Assembly: GCA_937968125.1 (NCBI GenBank)
Contig: CALBUI010000216.1
Location: forward strand, 1 to 32,635
Length of the DNA: 32,635 bases
Direction: 5' to 3'
Source of the DNA: an uncultured Anaerolineales bacterium
GTDB lineage: Bacteria > Chloroflexota > Anaerolineae > Anaerolineales > UBA4823
Shown: positions 23,747-32,167 of the stretch, piece after piece
Layout of the letters: each line of letters starts with the position of its first letter
How positions within the stretch are numbered: the stretch's first letter is position 1
The notes under the pieces: model-generated
What the model saw: the letters and a program-made list of their open reading frames with translations, nothing else
Told to the model about the DNA's origin: nothing
Database searches by the model: none
Translations under genes and position numbers: made by a program

Positions 23747-24862
23747 ATGGCTAAAGAACTGCTTAAAGGAAACGAAGCTATCGCCGAAGCCGCCGTTCGC
23801 TCAGGTTTGGAAGCATACTTCGGATACCCGATCACTCCACAAACCGAGCTGCTTGAATGGTTATCGGTGCGAATGCCCGAATTAGGCCGCACTTTTATGC
23901 AGGCGGAAAGTGAACTGGCAGCCATAAACATGGTTTATGGAGCTGCCTGCACCGGGGCACGCGTGATGACCTCCTCCTCGAGCCCTGGGATCAGCTTAAT
24001 GATGGAGGGTATCTCCTACATTGCGGGCACCGAATTGCCAGTAGTGTTGGTAGATGTGATGCGTGCTGGACCCGGACTGGGAAATATTGCCCCGGCTCAA
24101 GGGGATTACAACCAGATTGTGCATGGAGGAGGGCATGGAGACTTTCGACCCATCGTCTTAGCTCCTGCCAGCGTACAAGAATCAATCGACCTTACAGGTG
24201 AGGCTTTCAAACTTGCTGATAAATACCGGGCGATTGTGGTTGTGTTGATCGACGGATCTATCGGTCAAATGATGGAGCCAGCTGAGCTTCCGCCCATGCA
24301 GCAAGTTGACCGGCAGCGTCCCAATTGGGCGGTAACTGGCGCTAAAGATCGCGATCGCCGCATTCTCAGCTCCATTTACATTGATCCTGAGAATGAAGAG
24401 CAGACGAATTTCCGTTTACTCGAGCGCTGGAACCAGATTGAAGCCAACGAGATCCGCTACAAAGAATATTATCTTGATGATGCAGAGATTGTCGTCGTTG
24501 GATTCGGTACTTCTGGTCGGGTTGCCCTCTCTGCTGTGCGGGCTGCGCGAGCCGAAGGTATTCCAGTCGGATTATTGAGACCAATTTCCGTCAGCCCGTT
24601 CCCTTATGCGAGGCTCAAACAGCTAAGTGAACAAGCTTGCGGGATGCTGGTCGTTGAAATGAATTCCGGCCAAATGCTGCACGATGTTCAAACCGCGGTC
24701 GGTGGTAAAATTCCAGTCGAGTTTTACGGCCGCATGGGGGGTGTTATCCCCCTGCCAGATGAGATCTTGGAACAAATCAGCAGGCTTTGCTATGAGCCGG
24801 TAGCTCCCAGCGCAAATCCTCGCGAGTCGTGGATGGACCGCATGGACCTGGCTAAGAATTAA
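23747..24862 (+). CDS. 2-oxoacid:ferredoxin oxidoreductase, alpha subunit (Kor/Vor type)
   Basis: A 371-residue alpha chain. Family blocks include [14 protein letters not shown] (about 6-19), the [16 protein letters not shown] block (about 23-38) with its conserved [26 protein letters not shown] and [12 protein letters not shown], and the [11 protein letters not shown] region. A C-terminal domain II ([16 protein letters not shown]...) follows. The start at 23747 has AGGA nine bases upstream; a longer in-frame start at 23651 would overlap the ferredoxin gene and lacks support. It works with the beta subunit at 24876 and gamma at 25671. Closest annotation in the family is VorB or KorA. Confidence 0.92.
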   Translation: MAKELLKGNEAIAEAAVRSGLEAYFGYPITPQTELLEWLSVRMPELGRTFMQAESELAAINMVYGAACTGARVMTSSSSPGISLMMEGISYIAGTELPVVLVDVMRAGPGLGNIAPAQGDYNQIVHGGGHGDFRPIVLAPASVQESIDLTGEAFKLADKYRAIVVVLIDGSIGQMMEPAELPPMQQVDRQRPNWAVTGAKDRDRRILSSIYIDPENEEQTNFRLLERWNQIEANEIRYKEYYLDDAEIVVVGFGTSGRVALSAVRAARAEGIPVGLLRPISVSPFPYARLKQLSEQACGMLVVEMNSGQMLHDVQTAVGGKIPVEFYGRMGGVIPLPDEILEQISRLCYEPVAPSANPRESWMDRMDLAKN

Positions 24863-24875
24863 GGAGTCACAACAT

Positions 24876-25652
24876 ATGGGTTTGGAACCACAATTTGAAA
24901 CGGTTTACAAACGCCCAGACACATTCACGCCAACAACAACACATTACTGTCCTGGATGCACACACGGGATTGCCCACCGATTGGTGGCCGAGGTTCTTGA
25001 AGAGATGGACCTGCAAGAGAAGACCATCGGTGTCGCCTCAGTCGGCTGTTCAGTCTTCGCCTACAAATATTTCGACTGCGACTTTGTTGAAGCAGCGCAT
25101 GGCCGCGCGCCAGCTATGGCGACTGGTATCAAACGGGTACTGCCAGACCGCATCGTTTTTACCTACCAGGGAGATGGTGATCTGGCTTCAATTGGCATGG
25201 CAGAAATTGTACATTCCACTGCCCGTGGGGAAAACATCACCGCGATTTTTGTCAATAATGCCAATTATGGCATGACCGGGGGTCAGATGGCTCCGACAAC
25301 TTTGCCCGGTCAAAAAACCACCTCTTCGCCTGCTGGACGGGATATTGAAGACACGGGCTACCCCATCCGCACGGCGGAGATGCTGGCCACGCTCGATGGA
25401 GCCGGTTATATCGTCCGGCGCAGCCTGCACGATCCAAAAAATATCCGTAAAGCTAAAAAAGCCATTCGCTTGGCGTTCGAGACTCAAGAAAGAGGACTCG
25501 GTTTTTCGATGGTCGAGCTGCTCTCCACCTGCCCGACCAATTGGGGGATGAATCCTGTCCAATCTTTACAGTGGATCGAAGAACGCATGATTCCATACTT
25601 CCCTCTTGAGGATTTCAAAGTCTCCCCCAATCTCAGCCAGGTAAGGGTATAA
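24876..25652 (+). CDS. 2-oxoacid:ferredoxin oxidoreductase, beta (thiamine-binding) subunit
   Basis: A 258-residue beta chain carrying thiamine diphosphate. YCPGCTHG near residue 25 supplies cluster or TPP-site cysteines, GDGDLASIG (about 97-105) starts the TPP motif, and [12 protein letters not shown] (about 124-135) ends it. SVGCSVF is a further conserved block. GGAG precedes the ATG by eight to nine bases, and the gene is 13 bases after the alpha stop. With alpha, gamma and delta it oxidatively decarboxylates a 2-oxoacid to acyl-CoA with ferredoxin as acceptor. Confidence 0.93.
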   Translation: MGLEPQFETVYKRPDTFTPTTTHYCPGCTHGIAHRLVAEVLEEMDLQEKTIGVASVGCSVFAYKYFDCDFVEAAHGRAPAMATGIKRVLPDRIVFTYQGDGDLASIGMAEIVHSTARGENITAIFVNNANYGMTGGQMAPTTLPGQKTTSSPAGRDIEDTGYPIRTAEMLATLDGAGYIVRRSLHDPKNIRKAKKAIRLAFETQERGLGFSMVELLSTCPTNWGMNPVQSLQWIEERMIPYFPLEDFKVSPNLSQVRV

Positions 25653-25670
25653 CCTAAAAAAGGATATTGA

Positions 25671-26231
25671 ATGCAAACCGAAATCGTGATTGCAGGTTTT
25701 GGCGGCCAGGGAGTGCTGTTTGCGGGACAAGTTCTCGCCTACGCAGCCATGGATAATGGCAAAGAAGTCACCTGGATTCCATCCTACGGACCTGAAATGC
25801 GAGGTGGGACTGCAAACTGCACCGTGATCATCGCGGATGAGGAGATTGGTTCTCCGCTGGTACGGTATCCGCAAGCATTGATCGTCATGAACTTGCCATC
25901 ATTGGATAAATATGAACAGACTGTCGCCAAAGGTGGCACTGTGATCGTGAACTCGTCCCTGATTGAGCGCCCCATCCACAGGGAAGATCTCAGCAGTCAT
26001 CTCGTTCCTGCGAACGAGATCGCCGAATCATTGGGAGACAAGCGCATGACAAATGTTGTCATGGTGGGAGCATTGCTGGCTGTAATCCCAGTTCTACCGA
26101 TCGAGGCCATCGAAAAGGCGTTGAAAGATCACCTGCCGGAGCGGCATAAGAAACTACTCCCGCTCAATTACCAAGCACTTCGCGCAGGTGCAGACTTAGT
26201 GCATAAGGAGAGGATAGGACAACAAGCATAA
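25671..26231 (+). CDS. 2-oxoacid:ferredoxin oxidoreductase, gamma subunit
   Basis: A 186-residue gamma chain. [15 protein letters not shown] (about 9-23) is the family's signature loop, followed by [15 protein letters not shown] (about 38-52). It binds coenzyme A at the interface with the alpha and beta chains. AAAAAGGA stands before the ATG and the gap to beta is 18 bases. It ends the operon; a hairpin 167 bases further on (26398-26424) is the probable end of the transcript. Confidence 0.92.
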   Translation: MQTEIVIAGFGGQGVLFAGQVLAYAAMDNGKEVTWIPSYGPEMRGGTANCTVIIADEEIGSPLVRYPQALIVMNLPSLDKYEQTVAKGGTVIVNSSLIERPIHREDLSSHLVPANEIAESLGDKRMTNVVMVGALLAVIPVLPIEAIEKALKDHLPERHKKLLPLNYQALRAGADLVHKERIGQQA

Positions 26232-26631
26232 CGGATTCACCCTCTGGGTTCCTGATCCCAGCCAGCATCCATTACACATCACTGCTCAACATCGCTTCAC
26301 TACAGATCACTGCACCAGGCAATCATTACTCGCATGGTTATCGGGAACCAAGCCACATCAACGAACATCAAATTACGTCCTTGAACCTCTTTAGCAACGG
26401 GGCTGTCTCAAGCAGACAGCCCCGAACTTATTAATGCACCTCAAGCCCGATCCAAATGCCCGCTGGATCGAAATTTTTCCACTCGATTTATGCCGAAAAG
26501 TGTGAGCTGGTTCACACCAGGGCAGTTAATATTTTGCCTATTAATCTCTTCCTCAATAAAATCAGGTACAATACAATTCAACCTAGGCTTATCCGATTAT
26601 TAACTTGTCCATTAGTTTGTGGAGGCATAAT
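26232..26631. other. 400-base intergenic stretch with one hairpin
   Basis: Apart from the GC-rich hairpin at 26398-26424 and the ribosome site of the small zinc-finger gene, I see no gene, promoter of good quality or repeat in it. A plus-strand ORF that starts at 26456 has no ribosome site and overlaps the better small gene in another frame. Confidence 0.5.
26398..26424 (+). terminator. GC-rich hairpin, probable terminator of the oxidoreductase operon
   Basis: CGGGGCTGTCT and AGACAGCCCCG form a perfect 11-bp stem around CAAGC. No real T tract follows (AACTTATT), so it may be a weak intrinsic terminator or a 3'-end stabilising hairpin. It is 167 bases past the gamma stop. Confidence 0.6.
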
Positions 26632-26838
26632 ATGGACCAGACACAGGTTATCTACTTATGCCCAATTTGCTTCAGAGTATGCGAATCTGAAGAAGAGTGC
26701 CATGAGCACCAAATGGTTTTATGTGAGACGGGACACCCAGGTGATGAGCGCCGCAAACCCATCACTGACGACTACGGAAATTTGGTTTCCCGGGCCCCTC
26801 TTTGGTACTTAGAGGCTTTGAGTCGCGATAGGGATTAG
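26632..26838 (+). CDS. Small C2H2-like zinc-finger protein
   Basis: A 68-residue protein. The ATG at 26632 has GGAGG nine bases upstream and is preferred over the upstream 26605 start. YLCPICFRVCESEEECHEHQ gives Cys and His in a C2H2-like order (CxxC...CHEH), and a further CETGH follows. It has no signal peptide and is acidic. It stands alone, after a hairpin and before a dispersed repeat. It could bind zinc, DNA or protein; the family is not recognised. Its short length makes it easy to miss in automated annotation. Confidence 0.65.
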   Translation: MDQTQVIYLCPICFRVCESEEECHEHQMVLCETGHPGDERRKPITDDYGNLVSRAPLWYLEALSRDRD

Positions 26839-26918
26839 TAACAGATCCACAATTGCTGCAAGTTCAAATAATACAAATCTTCGAAGATCTGGATTCGCTC
26901 CAGATCTATTATATTGTC

Positions 26919-26985
26919 TAGCCCACTTCGGCAAGCCCAGTGCAGAGCCTGTCCCGCCAGGTTCTTGGGCGGGGCTCTTATGGGT
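26919..26985. repeat. Dispersed repeat element (copy B, inverted relative to copy A)
   Basis: Two blocks, 26919-26942 and 26961-26985, match the copy A element at 21573-21620 in inverted orientation (22/24 and 24/25 identical). In this copy they are separated by an 18-base segment that folds back, CCCGCC (26953-26958) with GGCGGG (26968-26973) and outer GAGC/GCTC, giving a long hairpin. Copy A lacks that segment. Confidence 0.7.
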
Positions 26986-27042
26986 GTTGTTACTAAAATA
27001 ATCCGAGTATTAAACCTCAAAACTTACTAGAAACCTAACAAA

Positions 27043-27082
27043 AAAAGGGCTGCCTCGGTATTTTAACCAAGGCAACCCTTTT
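27043..27082 (-). terminator. Intrinsic terminator of the pyruvate phosphate dikinase gene
   Basis: The minus strand has a 17-base arm beginning AAAAGGGTTGCCT and its partner ending CAGCCCTTTT, with two mismatches, followed by a T run. It lies 19 bases past the stop at 27101. The stem is long and T-tailed on the minus strand only. Confidence 0.8.
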
Positions 27083-27100
27083 CTTATTCTTAGATATCTT

Positions 27101-29863
27101 CTACGCCATGATGGGCGTGTCCTTGTATTTCAGAGCAGCATGGGCTGCTGAGAGCCGGGCGATAGGCACTCTGAATGGAGAGCAGCTGACATAATTCTGA
27201 CCGATCGAATAGCAGAAATCGATCGATTCAGGATCTCCGCCGTGTTCTCCACAGATACCGACTTCTAAATCTGGGCGAGCTTCCCGTCCCATCCGTACAC
27301 AGATCTCCATTAGCTTTCCAACGCCGTCGAAATCTATTGTCTGGAAGGGATTCTTCGGCAAGATACCATCTTCCACATACTTAAGCAAGAAATTGCGTTC
27401 CGCATCATCGCGGCTGTAGCCGTAGGTCATCTGGGTCAGGTCGTTGGTTCCGAACGAGAAGAACTCTGCCACATCGGCGATTTCACCAGCCGTCACTGCC
27501 GCGCGGGGAATTTCGATCATGGTCCCAAATTTGTATTCGAATTCAACACCTTTTTCTTGCATTATTTCCTTGGCGATCACTTCAAGGCGGGGTTGAATGA
27601 AGTTGAGCTCATTCACCGTTCCTGTCAAGGGGATCATTACCTCAGGCTTTGCGTTGATTCCTTTCAGTGTCATATTCGCGGCCGCCTCGATGATCGCCCG
27701 AACCTGCATTTCGACGATTTCGGGCATCATGATGCTCAAACGAATTCCACGCAGGCCCATCATCGGATTACTTTCGTGCAGCGCTTGAACATGGCTCAGC
27801 AAATCTTCCTTCTCTGCCAGGCCTTGGTCTTCACCCTTCACCCGCATCGTGATCACCTCTTCCAGCAGTTCTTTTTCAGATGGGAGGAACTCATGCAAAG
27901 GTGGGTCGATCAGGCGGATTATCACAGGGTATCCATCCATCGCTTCGAACAACCCTTCAAAGTCCGAACGCTGGAAAGGCAGCAGTTCATCCAAAGCTAA
28001 TTTTCGCTCGGCTGAGGAATCCGACAGGATCATGCGTTGTACGGTAGGCAGTCGTTCCTGTTCAAAGAACATATGCTCCGTCCGGCATAGGCCAATACCG
28101 ACCGCGCCATAAGAACGTGCTCGCCTCGCATCCGCGGGATAATCAGCATTTGCCCATACCTGTAATCCGGTCGTCGGCCAACCCTCTGGCGCTTTGCGAA
28201 TGCCAGGTGTGGCGCTGATCTCGTCAGCCCAGGAGAGCAAAGTAAGCAAATCGGTTTGCTCTTCTAAAGTCGGGGCGATGGTGGCGATTTTGTCGAGGAA
28301 GACTTCACCGCTGGTTCCATCCACCGAGATCCATTCACCTTCTTTGACCACTTTATCATCAACTGTCATTAAGCGCTTTTCAAGGTCTAGCTTGATCATT
28401 GCAGCGCCAACCACGCATGGAACTCCGAATTGCCTGGCGACCACTGCCGCATGTGAGGTGGCGCCACCTTCGCTGGTTAAGATGCCTTTCGAGGCCAACA
28501 TACCATGAACATCATCGGGCTTGGTGAACGGCCGCACCATGATCACATCCTGGCCCTCTTCTTTTGCCATCTGTTCTGCTGTGTCAGCATCGAAATAGAC
28601 CTGTCCAACTGCGGCGCCGGGTGAAGCGTTTACTCCGGAAGCATATAATGTACCTGCTTGGCGAGCCTTCTCCATGGCCTGTAAATCAAATTGGGGGTGC
28701 AGAAGAGTATCAACATCATCTGGCAGCACACGCAGCACTGCTTCTTCCTTCGAAATCATCCCTTCTTCGGCCATATCAACTGCGATCTTGACCGCAGCTC
28801 TCGCGGTTCGCTTTCCTGTCCGGGTTTGCAGCATCCACAGTTTGTTCTTCTCAATCGTAAATTCGACATCCTGCATATCTGTATAGTGCCGTTCGAGCTT
28901 ATCGCAAATCTCCTGGAATTCCTTATATGCTACCGGCATCTCATTTCCGAGCTCATCGATTTTCTTGGTATTGCGAATGCCAGCTACAACATCTTCTCCC
29001 TGGGCATTCAACAGATAATCTCCATATAGCTCGTCATCACCGGTTGCAGGATCACGGGTAAAAGCAACTCCAGTTCCGGAATCCCAACCCATATTGCCGA
29101 ATACCATAGTTTGAATGTTGACCCCTGTTCCGAGGTCGTGCTCAATCCCGGCCGCGTTGCGGTAATCCACGGCGCGTTTTCCAAACCAGGATTTAAACAC
29201 TGCTTCTGTTGCCAGGCGCAGCTGTTCGTGAGGATCTTGCGGGAACTCAAATCCCATGTGCTCCTTGACGACGGATTTAAATTTCCCCACCAGGATTTTC
29301 CAATCCTCTGCGGTCAGTTCCGTATCAGATTTGATCCCTTTCTCTTCCTTATACTTGTCCATCGGACCTTCAAAGGCTTCATCAGGAATTCCCAAAACCA
29401 CCTCGCCGAACATCTCTACTAACCTGCGGTAAGCATCATAGACAAAAGTCTCATCGCCGGTCATTTCAGCCATGCCGGTAGCGGTTTCGTCATTCAAGCC
29501 GATATTTAGCACAGTATCCATCATGCCTGGCATAGAAAATTTCGCACCAGATCGGCAGGAGACCAATAAGGGATTGCTTGGATCACCAAATGATTTTCCA
29601 GTGGCGTCCTCGACATTCTTCATGGCATTAAGCTCTTGATCCCACATACCTGCGGGCATTTTTTCCCCAGCATCCAGGTAGGCATTGCAGGCTTCTGTTG
29701 TTACAGTGAATCCAGGTGGAACTGGAACACCAGCCCTGGTCATATCAGCCAGGCCAGCACCCTTTCCACCCAGAAGGGCACGTACTTCCTCCCAATCGCC
29801 GCTAACAGATTCTTCAGCAGTCTCAACTTCGCTGAAGAGGTAAACCCATTTTTTTTCAGTCAT
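27101..29863 (-). CDS. ppdK: Pyruvate, phosphate dikinase
   Basis: A 920-residue enzyme that interconverts pyruvate, ATP and Pi with phosphoenolpyruvate, AMP and PPi. The N-terminal nucleotide-binding domain has GGKGAGLADMTRAGVPVPPG (32-51). The phosphohistidine is H471 in GGATSH, within the swivelling domain. The C-terminal PEP/pyruvate domain has GLCRTEHMFF (591-600) and GICGEHGGDP with C871 as the catalytic cysteine. The length is slightly above the usual ~875-900, with a charged insert near 10-22. AGGAGA stands just before the ATG. It links the pyruvate-consuming enzymes of this window to gluconeogenesis or to PPi-linked glycolysis. It is a single-gene transcript closed by its own terminator. 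Confidence 0.96.
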   Translation of the reverse strand: MTEKKWVYLFSEVETAEESVSGDWEEVRALLGGKGAGLADMTRAGVPVPPGFTVTTEACNAYLDAGEKMPAGMWDQELNAMKNVEDATGKSFGDPSNPLLVSCRSGAKFSMPGMMDTVLNIGLNDETATGMAEMTGDETFVYDAYRRLVEMFGEVVLGIPDEAFEGPMDKYKEEKGIKSDTELTAEDWKILVGKFKSVVKEHMGFEFPQDPHEQLRLATEAVFKSWFGKRAVDYRNAAGIEHDLGTGVNIQTMVFGNMGWDSGTGVAFTRDPATGDDELYGDYLLNAQGEDVVAGIRNTKKIDELGNEMPVAYKEFQEICDKLERHYTDMQDVEFTIEKNKLWMLQTRTGKRTARAAVKIAVDMAEEGMISKEEAVLRVLPDDVDTLLHPQFDLQAMEKARQAGTLYASGVNASPGAAVGQVYFDADTAEQMAKEEGQDVIMVRPFTKPDDVHGMLASKGILTSEGGATSHAAVVARQFGVPCVVGAAMIKLDLEKRLMTVDDKVVKEGEWISVDGTSGEVFLDKIATIAPTLEEQTDLLTLLSWADEISATPGIRKAPEGWPTTGLQVWANADYPADARRARSYGAVGIGLCRTEHMFFEQERLPTVQRMILSDSSAERKLALDELLPFQRSDFEGLFEAMDGYPVIIRLIDPPLHEFLPSEKELLEEVITMRVKGEDQGLAEKEDLLSHVQALHESNPMMGLRGIRLSIMMPEIVEMQVRAIIEAAANMTLKGINAKPEVMIPLTGTVNELNFIQPRLEVIAKEIMQEKGVEFEYKFGTMIEIPRAAVTAGEIADVAEFFSFGTNDLTQMTYGYSRDDAERNFLLKYVEDGILPKNPFQTIDFDGVGKLMEICVRMGREARPDLEVGICGEHGGDPESIDFCYSIGQNYVSCSPFRVPIARLSAAHAALKYKDTPIMA

Positions 29864-30196
29864 CTTTCTCTCCTAAAATTAATTTATGATTGCAAAATTT
29901 GCGCTTTCAATCACCCGGCACAGTTGACCAGGGAGTTTATGCATCAGTCATAATTATCAGTACCAGGTAGGGAAGCTTAATTCTCAAACTGGGTGTCCAT
30001 AATTTCAGACGCACGGTTTATAGTTTACCACTCTGAGTGGGATTTCACAAAATGTATTTTGTCAGCATATTTGGTGATCTTTTACATCAAAACCTATATT
30101 GAATTACCATTCATCGATGTTTTAATTTTTTCGCAAACCCAATCAACTTTCAGCTATGATAGTTTAATTTTATGGCATGCTAACTTGCCTTCGTGC
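29864..30196. other. Divergent AT-rich spacer between ppdK and the riboswitch-controlled protease
   Basis: Besides the candidate ppdK promoter, this stretch shows no gene. The plus-strand ORF at 29993-30199 is AT-rich, lacks a ribosome site and does not look like protein. A σ54-like TGGCAT...TTGC at 30173-30188 has the wrong spacing. Confidence 0.5.
29881..29910 (-). promoter_or_regulatory. Candidate ppdK promoter with an inverted repeat in the spacer
   Basis: On the minus strand TTGAAA (29910-29905) and TAAATT (29886-29881) are 18 bp apart, close upstream of the ppdK start. The spacer contains GCAAA-A-TTTGC, a short perfect inverted repeat that could be an operator. Support is by eye only. 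Confidence 0.35.
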
Positions 30197-30202
30197 TAAA
30201 AT
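30194..30202 (+). promoter_or_regulatory. Extended -10 promoter for the riboswitch transcript
   Basis: TGCTAAAAT is a TGn-extended -10 with five of six matches. The predicted start point near 30208-30210 falls right where the aptamer begins, as expected for a riboswitch leader. A -35 is poor (TGGCAT, 18 bp upstream). Confidence 0.45.
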
Positions 30203-30205
30203 CAT

Positions 30206-30305
30206 ATCGATCCGAAAAGGCAAACCCTGTGAAAGCCGGGGACGCAAAGCCATGGGTCTAACAGCATCTTCGAGATGCTTATGATCGCCAGGCTGCCGAG
30301 ATTGT
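30206..30305 (+). promoter_or_regulatory. Cyclic-di-GMP class I riboswitch (GEMM-I)
   Basis: The leader of the protease gene carries the conserved GEMM-I elements in order: AAGGCAAACC (30217-30226), a GAAA tetraloop, GGGGACGCAAAGCC (30238-30251) and ATGGGTCTAA (30252-30261). A variable stem closed by TTCG follows (AGCATCT/AGATGCT, 30263-30279), and then GCCAGGCTGCCG (30287-30298). These hold the tetraloop, its receptor and the ligand-pocket bases of the known aptamer. It binds cyclic di-GMP. A terminator follows at 30333 and the regulated gene starts at 30389. The exact 5' and 3' limits of the P1 stem are approximate. Confidence 0.93.
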
Positions 30306-30332
30306 CGACATGCTGTATGTCTGCGATTTATA

Positions 30333-30359
30333 GGCCTGGCTTTCCAGGCCTTTTATTTT
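30333..30359 (+). terminator. Attenuator terminator of the c-di-GMP riboswitch
   Basis: GGCCTGG and CCAGGCC pair around CTTT and are followed by TTTTATTTT, placed between the aptamer and the start codon. The 5' arm (GCCTGGC, 30334-30340) is a perfect complement of GCCAGGC in the aptamer (30287-30293). So an antiterminator can form only when the aptamer is not folded. This predicts that ligand binding favours termination, an OFF switch. Confidence 0.85.
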
Positions 30360-30388
30360 GCCAGAGAAATCGGCATAGGAGAATAATT

Positions 30389-32041
30389 ATGAAAACTCCA
30401 GAAACTGTCAATCGAATGAAACGTGGTGCTGGGCTGCTATTTGTGCTTGTCCTGCTGGCATCACTAACTTTGACCGCCTCACTCAACCAGACAGAACTGA
30501 GCTCATACATTATTAAGGGTTCAAATCTGGAGACTGTTAATGCATTGGTCGCATCCCATGGTGGGAGGGTCACCTCCCAGCTAGAATTGATCGACAGCGT
30601 TGGAGCACTCCTCCCATCAAGCGCTGTCGCCAGCCTGCAAACTGTGCCTGAAATCACTTCCATTCATCCGAATGCTTCCGTGAGAATGACCGGAACTGGT
30701 ACTGATAACAACCCTGTTCCAGGTAGTGATTATCCGGATGCCATCGGGGCGGATGTGGTTTGGGACTCAGGTGTCACCGGTGAAGGTGTGTCAGTAGCTA
30801 TTGTAGACACAGGGTTGAGCAATCATCCCGGTTTGCTGAAAAAAGCTGCTGGGGTGAACAAGAATAAAATCGCAGCCTGGGTCGATTTTGTGGATGGCAG
30901 CAAATCCCCTACAGATCCTCATGGCCACGGAACTCACATTGCAGGGATTATTGCCAATGCACAAAAAGGACCTGACGATGAATGGAACGGAGTTGCCCCC
31001 GGAGTTCGTCTGGTGGGGGTACGAGTGCTCGACGAGCAAGGATTCAGTAATTATGAGAACGTCATCCAGGGCATTGAATGGGTGATCGATCATAAGGACG
31101 AATACAACATTCAGGTCATGAACTTGTCATTGGTCTCTACTGCCGAGGTGCCATACTGGGTAGATCCCCTCAATAATGCAGTCATGCAAGCCTGGGCTAG
31201 CGGCATCACAGTGGTTGTCGCAGCCGGCAATGATGGTTCAGACCCAATGTCGATCGGCGTGCCCGGAAACAATCCATATGTAATTACTGTAGGTGCATTT
31301 ACTGATAACCACACCCCAGATGACTGGAGTGACGATTATCTGGCGCCCTTCTCTGCCGCAGGACCCACACTGGATGCGTTCACCAAACCGGACGTGCTAG
31401 CTCCCGGTGCCCATATGGCTTCAGCAATAGCGAAGCATAGCACACTGGAAAGCCAGCATCCTGATAGCGTTCTACCTCACAAATATTTTTGGATGGCGGG
31501 GACATCTCAAGCCTCGGCAGTCGTTTCAGGCCTCGCCGCTTTGACCCTGGCGGAACATCCAGATCTCACCCCTGATGAAGTCAAGTATCGGTTGATGGTT
31601 ACCGCATTACCTTGGGTGGATATGGACACAACCGAGGCAATTTATAGCCTCTGGCAGCAAGGTGCTGGCCGGGTAAATGCACCCGATGCAGTATTTGCAG
31701 ACATTGAAGGCCAGGCTAATTTTGGCATGGATATCGGGGCAGATCTCGCTGATGAACAACACTATGAAGGATTCTCCTATTTCGATGCGGAGACTGGCGA
31801 GTTCCGATTGCGGGGGGATTACTCTGATTGGACAGGCGGGTACGGTGCCTGGGCAGGTGAGTATGGTCCCTGGACTGGTGGCTATGGGGCTTGGGCGGGT
31901 GGTTATGGAGCCTGGGCTGGACATGATGGGGCTTGGGCAGGTTCCTTCCCAGATCAAGGCGTAGCTGGCATTACTGAATTTGGTTCCCAAGCTGCAGAAC
32001 CCCTGCCGTGGGCTGGTGATTGGGTTGATTTTGACGGTTGA
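30389..32041 (+). CDS. Secreted subtilisin-like (S8) serine protease with YGAWAGG repeats
   Basis: A 550-residue secreted protease. Residues 1-31 are a signal peptide (MKTPETVNRMKRGAGLLFVL...). An I9-type propeptide-like region follows (about 38-100). The catalytic triad is D140 in VDTG, H180 in HGHGTH and S373 in GTSQAS, with N281 as the oxyanion residue. Residues 478-519 are six tandem heptads of the form YGAWAGG (YSDWTGG, YGAWAGE, YGPWTGG, YGAWAGG, YGAWAGH, DGAWAGS), and the protein ends in WAGDWVDFDG. AGGAG precedes the ATG at 30389, which lies after the riboswitch terminator. A longer frame from 30275 would start inside the aptamer. Expression should respond to cyclic di-GMP. The repeat may bind the cell surface or matrix; its role is unknown. 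Confidence 0.93.
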   Translation: MKTPETVNRMKRGAGLLFVLVLLASLTLTASLNQTELSSYIIKGSNLETVNALVASHGGRVTSQLELIDSVGALLPSSAVASLQTVPEITSIHPNASVRMTGTGTDNNPVPGSDYPDAIGADVVWDSGVTGEGVSVAIVDTGLSNHPGLLKKAAGVNKNKIAAWVDFVDGSKSPTDPHGHGTHIAGIIANAQKGPDDEWNGVAPGVRLVGVRVLDEQGFSNYENVIQGIEWVIDHKDEYNIQVMNLSLVSTAEVPYWVDPLNNAVMQAWASGITVVVAAGNDGSDPMSIGVPGNNPYVITVGAFTDNHTPDDWSDDYLAPFSAAGPTLDAFTKPDVLAPGAHMASAIAKHSTLESQHPDSVLPHKYFWMAGTSQASAVVSGLAALTLAEHPDLTPDEVKYRLMVTALPWVDMDTTEAIYSLWQQGAGRVNAPDAVFADIEGQANFGMDIGADLADEQHYEGFSYFDAETGEFRLRGDYSDWTGGYGAWAGEYGPWTGGYGAWAGGYGAWAGHDGAWAGSFPDQGVAGITEFGSQAAEPLPWAGDWVDFDG

Positions 32042-32092
32042 TCAATAATCCCAAACAACACTCTACAATCTCAGAATTAAACCCAATTTAAA

Positions 32093-32131
32093 CCGGGGCT
32101 TGGAGGAAATTCCAAGCCCCGGCATATTTTT
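32093..32131 (+). terminator. Strong intrinsic terminator of the protease gene
   Basis: A perfect 12-bp stem, CCGGGGCTTGGA / TCCAAGCCCCGG, with a six-base loop is followed by a T tract. It lies 51 bases past the protease stop and also separates it from the convergent TPR gene. Confidence 0.92.
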
Positions 32132-32167
32132 AAATTGCATCATTATCTAACTACTGATGTTAAGTTA

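Noticed and set aside
26456-26812. 118-codon plus-strand ORF
   Set aside because: Runs in another frame across the small zinc-finger gene, which has the better ribosome site; no start signal of its own.
30173-30188. σ54-like promoter TGGCAT...TTGC before the riboswitch
   Set aside because: There are 11 bases between the GG and GC elements, where σ54 needs 10.
29993-30199. 68-codon ORF upstream of the riboswitch
   Set aside because: AT-rich spacer without ribosome site; ends inside the predicted promoter of the riboswitch transcript.
30275-30388. Longer N-terminus of the S8 protease starting at 30275
   Set aside because: It would begin inside the c-di-GMP aptamer and read through the terminator; the ATG at 30389 has a ribosome site and a proper signal peptide.
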